Below, piece after piece: positions 15,524 to 20,953 of a stretch of DNA of 20,953 bases. A program made the translations under genes and the position numbers. Each line of letters begins with the position of its first letter. Position 1 is the stretch's first letter. The notes below the pieces were generated by a model. The model saw only the letters and a list, made by a program, of their open reading frames with translations, had not been told where the DNA came from and did not search any database. Origin of the DNA: Thermoflexales bacterium (lineage in GTDB: Bacteria > Chloroflexota > Anaerolineae > B4-G1 > SLSP01); NCBI GenBank assembly GCA_007130345.1, contig SLSP01000412.1, positions 1-20,953 of the forward strand. Direction: 5' to 3'.

Positions 15524-17764
15524 TTATGTCGCGCTATCGGCTACATCCCGCAAAACCGTCAGCATCCGGTTATAATCGAAGCGCTCTGCCATATTGAGCA
15601 GGGCTTGTGCCAGCGCGTTATCGTGGGCCTCAATTTTAGTAATCAGGTGGATGATGTGTTCGATGTCCGTCCGCAATACAGCTTGATGCAATTGCTCTTG
15701 CATGGCCGAGTCCAACTCCCTCATGTGCTCGACCATATCCGACGCCCGGATGAGGGGCGTTTGTAACACCCGCGGCTCCTGGGCCGCGTAGATGAAACGT
15801 ATCGGCAGATGGGCCTTTAAGCACTCGAACAGCTTATCTGGAGAGAAGGGCTTGGTGATGATGGCATCGAATATCTCGCTGTGGTTATGCTCTGGCACTG
15901 CCATAAGGTATTCTGTCGTCAGGGCGATCCACACGGTGGCCTGGGGGCCGGAGCACGCGCGCGCCCGCTCTACCACCTCCTCCCCGGACATGCGCGGGAG
16001 GGCGGTATCTACCAGCGCGATATGCGGAGACCAGCGTTGCCACATCTTGAGCGCGGTCGGGCCATCCTCCACATCCCGCGTGGCGAATCCCAACGGGTCG
16101 AGCAGTTTCTTCAGGAGCGCGCGGTTGTTGGCGTCTCCCTCGGCGATCAGCACGCGGTAGTCGCTGCCATCCGGGGGCATAGAGTGCGGCTGGATTCCGA
16201 TTACCTGTCGGGGCGACGATTTGGCGGGTATGTCGAAAGCGTCCTGGATACTGACCGGAATGTCGAACGCGAAGCACGCGCCTTGCCCGGGTTGGCTGCG
16301 CACGGTCAACTCGCCGCCCATCAAGCGCGCGAATTCTCGGCTGATAGCCAGCCCCAGTCCCGTGCCCTGGCGCGCGCGCTGCCCCGCGTTGGTCTGGATG
16401 AAGGCTTCAAAGAGGGTTTTCCGCTCTTCTGGCGCGATGCCGGGACCGGTATCTTGCACCGAGAATTCAATACGCGCGTCCTCATCGGCCATTGGGGAGA
16501 CGCGGCGCGCGTGTAAGACGATCTCCCCTTTCTGGGTGAACTTGAGGGCGTTATCGAGCAGGTTGATCAACACCTGGCGCAGTTTAAGTTCATCGGCGTA
16601 GATATGGCACGGCACGTTCTCATCACGCTGGAAGTATAGCCCCAGCGCTTTCTCTTCGGCCTTGATGCGTAACATATCCTCGATATCCTCTAACATCTGG
16701 CAGAGGTTGAACGCGGTGGGGTTCAGAGTGACTTGCCCGGCCTCGATTTTGCTGAAGTCCAGCACCGCGTTGATCAGGGCGAGGAGGTGCTCCGCGCTTT
16801 GGATGATGATGGACAGATCTTCTTGCTGCGCCGAGGTAAGCTGTTCGTGGTGGAGCAGCAGTTGGCTGAAGCCCAGGATGGCGTTGAGGGGGGTGCGTAA
16901 CTCGTGGTTCATATTCGCCAAAAACGTGCTCTTGGCGCGACTGGCCTCTTCGGCCTGGTCTTTGGCTTGCAAGAGCGCGGCCTCGGTCTGGTAGCGCTCG
17001 GTGGTGTCGTTAATGTAGCTGGCGATCAGGTGGCCGCCGGCGGATACCTCGGCCACGCTCAAACCGATCTCCACCGGGAAGACGGTGCCGTTTTTGCGCC
17101 GTGCCATGAGCTTCTGCTGCTGCCCCATAAACCGCGAGGTCGGGTGCTGTGTATAGCGTTGCCGCATCGTTGTGTGGATGGCGCGGTGCTCTTCTGGGAG
17201 CAGCATCTCGACCATCTGGCCCATCAGCTCCTCCGGGCGGTAGCCGAACATCTCCACAGCCCGCGTGTTGAGCATCACGATGTGGCCTAGCTCGTCTACC
17301 ACCACCACGCCGACGGGCGCGTGTTCTAACAGGGCGCGCAGCTTGGCCTCACTGGAGCGCACGGATTGTTGCGCTCGCCGCAGGGCTTGTTTGAGCCGAG
17401 TGCGTTCTTCAGAGCGGCGCAGCGCGGCTTCAAGCTCGTGGGCAACCGCCGGCTTGGTGATGAAGTCGGAGGCTCCGGCGCGCAAGGCGGAGACGGCGAC
17501 CTTCATATCCCCGTGGCCGGTCACGAGGATCACCTCGGCGTCGGGGTTGTGCTGCCGTATCGCGTGCAACACCTCGAAGCCATCCATGCCGGGAAGGCGC
17601 ACGTCCAACAGCACAATGTCCGGGCGGGTCTGATGGTAGCTGCGCAAGCCCGTGACGCCGTCCGGGGCCGTTTCGACCGTGTAGCCCTCGCTCCGCAGGT
17701 TCCGCGCGAAGGTTTTGAGCACGCGCGCGTCGTCGTCAATGATCAAGATGGTATTATGTTCCAT
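15524..17764 (-). CDS. Hybrid histidine kinase: receiver-PAS-HisKA-HATPase-receiver
   Basis: A 746-aa soluble hybrid kinase. The N-terminal receiver (about 5-122) has D54 in IVLLDVRLPGMDG. A PAS domain (about 140-260) and coiled coil follow. The HisKA domain carries H287 in NMNHELRTPLNAILGFSQ, and the HATPase_c domain has NLLDNALKF, DTGPGIAPEE and GTGLGLAIS. A second receiver (about 545-660) keeps the aspartate of LVDTALPRMSG and the lysine of ITKPF, but its first acidic pair is changed to E-G-D. The last 85 residues are helical and lack an obvious HPt histidine motif. The start is the ATG at 17764; the GTG one codon earlier would be an alternative, with AAGG upstream. It lies 87 bp after the receiver protein gene, probably in the same transcription unit. 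Confidence 0.92.
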   Translation of the reverse strand: MEHNTILIIDDDARVLKTFARNLRSEGYTVETAPDGVTGLRSYHQTRPDIVLLDVRLPGMDGFEVLHAIRQHNPDAEVILVTGHGDMKVAVSALRAGASDFITKPAVAHELEAALRRSEERTRLKQALRRAQQSVRSSEAKLRALLEHAPVGVVVVDELGHIVMLNTRAVEMFGYRPEELMGQMVEMLLPEEHRAIHTTMRQRYTQHPTSRFMGQQQKLMARRKNGTVFPVEIGLSVAEVSAGGHLIASYINDTTERYQTEAALLQAKDQAEEASRAKSTFLANMNHELRTPLNAILGFSQLLLHHEQLTSAQQEDLSIIIQSAEHLLALINAVLDFSKIEAGQVTLNPTAFNLCQMLEDIEDMLRIKAEEKALGLYFQRDENVPCHIYADELKLRQVLINLLDNALKFTQKGEIVLHARRVSPMADEDARIEFSVQDTGPGIAPEERKTLFEAFIQTNAGQRARQGTGLGLAISREFARLMGGELTVRSQPGQGACFAFDIPVSIQDAFDIPAKSSPRQVIGIQPHSMPPDGSDYRVLIAEGDANNRALLKKLLDPLGFATRDVEDGPTALKMWQRWSPHIALVDTALPRMSGEEVVERARACSGPQATVWIALTTEYLMAVPEHNHSEIFDAIITKPFSPDKLFECLKAHLPIRFIYAAQEPRVLQTPLIRASDMVEHMRELDSAMQEQLHQAVLRTDIEHIIHLITKIEAHDNALAQALLNMAERFDYNRMLTVLRDVADSAT

Positions 17765-17851
17765 CACGTTACCTTGTTTTGCTATGGGAGCTTAGAGCGT
17801 TGCTCATAAAACTGGCCGGTTACACATGCAGGAAATCGCGCCAGAGCATCT

Positions 17852-18490
17852 CTAATGCTCCGGCTTCTTCAAGGTGTCCAGGCATGCCGGGCAGATGCCG
17901 TGCGTGAACTGGGCTTCGGAGCGCGCCTCGATATACGCCTCCACTCTAACCCATTGCCCATCATCATCCTGGATTTTCCGCCCACACCATCCGCAAATAG
18001 GCACCAGGCCACTTAAAGTTTTGAGCGTCGCCAATGCCTGCCGCAGCTCGCGATTGCTCTGTTCCAACTCGGCATTGCGCTGTTCCAGTTCGCGCTGTAG
18101 TTGGCGCAGCGTCAAGTGGGTTTCCACCCGCGCCAGCACCTCATTCACGTAAAAGGGCTTGGTAATGAAGTCCACGCCACCAACACGGAAGGCCCGGACT
18201 TTTTCCACGGGCTGGTTGAGGGCGCTCAGGAAGAGCACCGGTATATCGCGGGTGCGAGGGTCGTCTTTGAGTGCCGTGCAAACAGCGTACCCATCCATTC
18301 CGGGCATCATAATATCCAGCAAAATCAAATCCGGCGGGTCGATCTGCGCGGAGGTGAGCGCGATTTTGCCCTCACGAACGGGGCGCGTGATATAGCCCTG
18401 TTGGGTCAACACATCGGTCAGGAAACGCAGGTTGGCCAGGGTATCATCTACGACCAGGATATTGGCTCGCTCTGTAGCGTTCTCGCGCAT
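17852..18490 (-). CDS. Single-receiver response regulator with coiled coil and four-cysteine tail
   Basis: A 212-aa protein. The receiver (about 8-125) has D59 in LILLDIMMPGMDG, acidic pair DD at 15-16, and the lysine of FITKPF. A coiled coil follows (about 130-160, LRQLQRELEQRNAELEQSNR). The tail has two CxxC pairs in ICGWCGRKI and HGICPACL, arranged like a zinc ribbon; this tail occurs on other bacterial receiver and kinase proteins. No DNA-binding or enzymatic domain is seen. It starts 11 bp after the HerA-like gene and has no clear ribosome site, so it may rely on re-initiation. The TAG stop lies in the loop of a small hairpin GAGCAT/ATGCTC. It could relay phosphate to or from the hybrid kinase downstream. 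Confidence 0.88.
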   Translation of the reverse strand: MRENATERANILVVDDTLANLRFLTDVLTQQGYITRPVREGKIALTSAQIDPPDLILLDIMMPGMDGYAVCTALKDDPRTRDIPVLFLSALNQPVEKVRAFRVGGVDFITKPFYVNEVLARVETHLTLRQLQRELEQRNAELEQSNRELRQALATLKTLSGLVPICGWCGRKIQDDDGQWVRVEAYIEARSEAQFTHGICPACLDTLKKPEH

Positions 18491-18501
18491 GGGTCTGTGC
18501 T

Positions 18502-20133
18502 TTACGAGCCAAAGAGTGCGGCCCGGGCCGCGTCCACGTTACCGGGCTGCTGGCCCACCACGCCATAGAGGTCCTGATAGTTCCGCGTGCGGATCACGAT
18601 AGGCATTGGCACGGCGTGTCCCAGGATGAGGGCTTGCTGCTTGGTCTCCAGCCGCGCCAGCACCTCGCGCAACGCTGCCGTCCCCGCGACGCCGGAGAAG
18701 ACCGCGCGGATGTCGTTCTCCTCGTCCAGCAGAGCCGTCACCCGCGTCCCGATCTGGCTCATCACCTCCGGGTCGATGCCGCTCGGCCGCTGATCCACCA
18801 CCAGCAGCGAGACGTTGTACTTGCGCATCTCGCGGGCAATCGTGCCGAAGATAGTGTGCCGGGCGATGGCCGGGTCGAGGAATTTGTGCGCCTCTTCGAT
18901 GGTGATGATGAGCGGGCGCGGCTCTTCGCCCTGGCCGCCGAGCGCGGCCTCTTTGCGCCGCACGTAGGCGTTGTGGATGCGCCGCGTGATGTAGTTCGCT
19001 ACCAGGATATACGCTTCGAGCGCGTTGCCGTATCGCCCGAATTCCAGAATCACGTTCTTGTCGCTCGCCAGGTAGTCCAGGATGCGGCTGATGGCGTCAT
19101 CGGGCGCGCCATCCACCAGAAAATCGAAGCGTTGCAGGATGGAGAGCTTGCGTTTGATCGCGCCCAATGTCCCCTCGTGGAGCTGATTGTTCTCCAGGAT
19201 GTCGATGAGCACGTCATCCGGTTCATCCGCCAGCAGCCGCTTCACCCACTTGTTGCCCAGGCGGCGCTTCAGCATATAGAGCGCGTTGGATTGCACATCG
19301 GTAAAGCCGAAGAGCGGGGCCAGCATCTCCAGGTCTTCCGGCTCGAGGTGCTCGTAGCCGAGCTTCACCACGTAATCGGTCTTGCTGCCGCGTCGCTTAG
19401 AGGATTCGTCATCGAGGGTGAAGACGCTCACGCGCCCATCGTAGAAGAGTTGACGCAGCCCCTTCACATCCTGCTTCGACTCGTCCTGCACGCGCCAGCC
19501 GTATTCGTTGTGCATATCGAAGACCAGGTTCACCGCCGCGCGCTCCTGGATGATGCCCGCCAGCACCATCCGCGTGAGGAACGTCTTCCCCGTCCCGCTC
19601 TTGCCGAAGATGCCGCTAGAGCGCTCCACGAAGCGCTGCAAGTCCAGCGCGATGCGTGTGCCTTCCATCTCCAGCGGCTCGCCGATGTAGAAGCGCCCGG
19701 CCTCGTCGGGATCGCCGAAGATCTGCGCCACCTCCTCCGGCGAGGCCACGTGGACGCGGGTGAAGTGCGCGGGCACGGTCTTGGCGGGCCGAATCTCGCC
19801 GCTTTCCAGCACCAGCATCGGCGTGATGTGCATTCGCCCATAGGTCAGCGTGCCGCGATAGACCCGCGCCAGGTAGCCGTCGGGATCGTCCGGCGGGGAC
19901 TGCTCCACTTCGGGATGGCGGCTTTCCAGTGCCACGTCGGTAATCATCCCAAAGAAGCGGCGGTCGGTTTGCCCGCGCACCACCACATAGCGGCCCACCG
20001 CCAGCCCCTCGATGATGCGGTCGGGCGCGAGCTTGGCTTCCAGCCCCTTGCCCAGACTCCCGCTCACCACGCTGCCCAACACGTCTACGTCGGTGGGTTT
20101 GGCTCTGGGGAAGAATTCGTCGAGTTTGTTCAT
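18502..20133 (-). CDS. HerA-like DNA-translocating ATPase (DUF87 family)
   Basis: A 543-aa ATPase of the HerA/FtsK superfamily. In archaea and some bacteria HerA forms a hexameric pump that works with the nuclease NurA in DNA end resection. A beta-rich N-terminal region resembling a HAS barrel (about 1-130) precedes Walker A IFGKSGTGKTF (K183). Walker B is LIITIEEAHKFL (E413, E414), followed by MRKYNVSLLVVDQRPSGID. Length fits the family. The ATG at 20133 has AAGGA seven bases upstream; a TTG start eight codons earlier is less likely. It heads a unit with the receiver protein 11 bp downstream. No nurA homologue is in the window, so the role could be repair, segregation or a HerA-type defence function. 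Confidence 0.87.
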   Translation of the reverse strand: MNKLDEFFPRAKPTDVDVLGSVVSGSLGKGLEAKLAPDRIIEGLAVGRYVVVRGQTDRRFFGMITDVALESRHPEVEQSPPDDPDGYLARVYRGTLTYGRMHITPMLVLESGEIRPAKTVPAHFTRVHVASPEEVAQIFGDPDEAGRFYIGEPLEMEGTRIALDLQRFVERSSGIFGKSGTGKTFLTRMVLAGIIQERAAVNLVFDMHNEYGWRVQDESKQDVKGLRQLFYDGRVSVFTLDDESSKRRGSKTDYVVKLGYEHLEPEDLEMLAPLFGFTDVQSNALYMLKRRLGNKWVKRLLADEPDDVLIDILENNQLHEGTLGAIKRKLSILQRFDFLVDGAPDDAISRILDYLASDKNVILEFGRYGNALEAYILVANYITRRIHNAYVRRKEAALGGQGEEPRPLIITIEEAHKFLDPAIARHTIFGTIAREMRKYNVSLLVVDQRPSGIDPEVMSQIGTRVTALLDEENDIRAVFSGVAGTAALREVLARLETKQQALILGHAVPMPIVIRTRNYQDLYGVVGQQPGNVDAARAALFGS

Positions 20134-20183
20134 GGCTCTATCCTTGTGATTTGTCAACTGGCGTTACAAGGTGTGTCTCTCTG

Positions 20184-20192
20184 ATTTTATCA
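20184..20192 (-). promoter_or_regulatory. Candidate extended -10 promoter of the HerA-like gene
   Basis: TGATAAAAT on the minus strand forms an extended -10 (TGn plus TAAAAT) about 50 bp before the ATG. No good -35 box is seen at 16-18 bp, so the call is weak. Confidence 0.3.
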
Positions 20193-20249
20193 CAGAAAGC
20201 GCAGATATACACAGGGGCATGAGTCATTTTGGGGGCGTGGTTCAAAGTT

Positions 20250-20341
20250 CGTCAAACGTCATGTGTCAAACGTCATGCGTCAAACGTCAAAATCAATGCC
20301 AAGATATGGATTGCGTGACGTTTGACGTTTCACGTTTGACG
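20250..20341. repeat. Facing heptanucleotide arrays upstream of the HerA-like gene
   Basis: The left arm, 20250-20291, has six 7-bp units (CGTCAAA, CGTCATG, TGTCAAA, CGTCATG, CGTCAAA, CGTCAAA). The right arm, 20314-20341, has four units in the opposite orientation (CGTGACG, TTTGACG, TTTCACG, TTTGACG). The 22-bp gap between them shows no promoter. This is the longest member of the family in the window. The gap 20134-20363 holds no gene. Confidence 0.8.
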
Positions 20342-20351
20342 GGCATTATTC

Positions 20352-20366
20352 TGCCGCGCTGTACTA
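20352..20366 (+). repeat. 15-bp motif shared with copy A of the MITE-like element
   Basis: TGCCGCGCTGTACTA occurs here and again, identically, at 107-121, where it forms the outer left end of the MITE-like copy A. At this site it overlaps the TAG stop of the small membrane protein gene. It could be a solo element end or a separate short repeat. Confidence 0.45.
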
Positions 20367-20585
20367 GAACTTGGACAGACACTCCAGGCATAGCAACACC
20401 AACCACAGCAGCAAGAACGTGAACGCGCCCGGTAACAGACAGAGCAACGCGCTCGCGGCAGCGGGCCAGCCATAGACCAGCCCCACCGTCACACTGCCGC
20501 CCACGAGCAACATCAGCGCCACCGCGATTGCCAGCGTCGTCTCGGTGCGGCGGCGGTAGCGGCGAAGATCCGTCGGTGGTTTCAT
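20364..20585 (-). CDS. Small two-helix membrane protein
   Basis: A 73-aa protein that I cannot assign to a family. The first 13 residues are polar and basic (MKPPTDLRRYRRR). Two hydrophobic segments follow at about residues 16-40 (LAIAVALMLLVGGSVTVGLV) and 44-70 (LLCLLPGAFTFLLLWLVLL), so both ends probably face the cytoplasm. The ATG at 20585 has GGGAGG six bases upstream (complement of 20592-20597), which decides against a longer frame starting at 20690. It follows a probable dynamin-like gene by 162 bp and may be co-transcribed with it, working at the membrane. Confidence 0.7.
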   Translation of the reverse strand: MKPPTDLRRYRRRTETTLAIAVALMLLVGGSVTVGLVYGWPAAASALLCLLPGAFTFLLLWLVLLCLECLSKF

Positions 20586-20605
20586 CTTAGCCCTCCCTGA
20601 TAGCA

Positions 20606-20632
20606 CAGCCCCCCAGCACAACCGGGGGGCTG
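20606..20632 (-). promoter_or_regulatory. Strong GC hairpin just before the small membrane gene
   Basis: A perfect 9-bp stem pairs CAGCCCCCC (20606-20614) with GGGGGGCTG (20624-20632), with a 9-nt loop. It ends 8 bp from the ribosome site of the small membrane gene. It could terminate the upstream transcript, but no U-run follows on either strand. It could instead shape translation of the small gene. Confidence 0.5.
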
Positions 20633-20747
20633 ATGTCTGTGAACATGAGGCGCGTCTGGCCGAGCGTTCCGTCAGCCACACTCTGCCCACTCCGCCACCG
20701 GGCGTTTTACGCTACGGCGGGTTCATCTCTCTCCCGCAGCTACCGGC

Positions 20748-20953
20748 TCACAGCATCGTCTGAACATCGGCGGATTGGCGATCCAGCCACTCGCGGATGG
20801 TGAGCAATTCGTGGCGCGTGCTGTCGAGGTGCTTGCGCTCGGCGCGGATGAAGCGCGTGTAGGGCGAGATCGCCACCTCAATCTCGTGCAGGCCGCGATC
20901 CAGTTCTAGCTCGAATTGTTCTGTGAGCGTGTTGATCAGGTCTTCGCGCACCG
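20748..20953 (-). CDS. C-terminal fragment, probable dynamin-like GTPase
   Basis: Only the last 68 or so codons are inside the window; the frame stays open to the right edge, so the 5' part is missing. The visible part is one long amphipathic, charge-rich helix region (LTEQFELELDRGLHEIEVAI, then SPYTRFIRAERKHLDSTRHE) ending in DVQTML. The SPYTRFIRAE-type segment recalls the C-terminal stalk helices of bacterial dynamin-like GTPases, which remodel membranes. No GTP-binding motif is visible because the G domain would lie outside. A small membrane protein gene follows, which fits a membrane role. The family assignment is from memory of the pattern and uncertain. Confidence 0.5.
   Translation of the reverse strand, partial: VREDLINTLTEQFELELDRGLHEIEVAISPYTRFIRAERKHLDSTRHELLTIREWLDRQSADVQTML

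Noticed and set aside
18616..20184. Plus-strand open frame of 522 codons opposite the HerA-like gene
   Set aside because: It is a shadow of the minus-strand ATPase gene, whose Walker motifs are intact. No ribosome site or family motif is seen.
20250..20341. CRISPR array
   Set aside because: Units are 7 bp with no spacers and the second arm is inverted. There are no cas genes.
20586..20690. Longer start for the small membrane protein
   Set aside because: The extra 35 residues cover the GC hairpin and lack a ribosome site, while the later ATG has GGGAGG.

Overview
The window is a high-GC bacterial chromosome segment carrying about a dozen genes, all on the minus strand except one acetyltransferase. 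No rRNA, tRNA or CRISPR was found. The mix of a PHP-containing DnaE, long GAF/PAS kinases, a MEDS-domain kinase, a HerA-type ATPase, a CrtB/CrtY pair, a probable dynamin-like tail and structured intergenic repeats suggests a Chloroflexota-like (Anaerolineae or Roseiflexus type) organism. This is an inference from gene character, not a database result.

Layout from left to right. Positions 1-428 hold a cloverleaf-like inverted repeat, a miniature inverted-repeat element (MITE-like) and the dnaE terminator. Positions 429-4184 are dnaE (minus), with a strong sigma70-type promoter. Positions 4185-4921 hold no convincing gene: the dnaE promoter, a heptanucleotide array, a hairpin, and a second MITE copy in the opposite orientation with a perfect 8-bp target duplication. 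Positions 4922-5725 encode a plus-strand GNAT acetyltransferase with a C-terminal membrane anchor, followed by a nested palindrome. Positions 6025-11987 are a two-gene sensor operon: a MEDS-GAF-PAS kinase overlapping by 4 bp a receiver-PAS-PAS-GAF-GAF-GAF kinase. Positions 12267-15379 are a three-gene operon: a dual-specificity-type phosphatase, phytoene synthase (crtB) and lycopene cyclase (crtY), the last two overlapping by 4 bp. Positions 15524-20133 encode a HerA-like ATPase, a receiver protein with a four-cysteine tail and a receiver-kinase-receiver hybrid. Positions 20364-20953 hold a small two-helix membrane protein and the 3' end of a probable dynamin-like GTPase.

Functionally, half of the window is signal transduction. 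The two sensor operons could form phosphorelays, since one couples a receiver-less kinase to a receiver-first kinase and the other places a stand-alone receiver before a hybrid kinase. The carotenoid operon makes phytoene and cyclises lycopene, so the desaturase must lie elsewhere.

The most notable non-genic signal is a family of CGTCAAA heptanucleotide arrays. They occur at four intergenic loci, each beside a predicted promoter, and two loci have facing inverted arms. The second is the pair of inverted MITEs bracketing dnaE. Nothing here amounts to a proven new system. The best candidates are the heptad-flanked promoters, the HerA/two-component gene cluster and the phosphatase-carotenoid operon.
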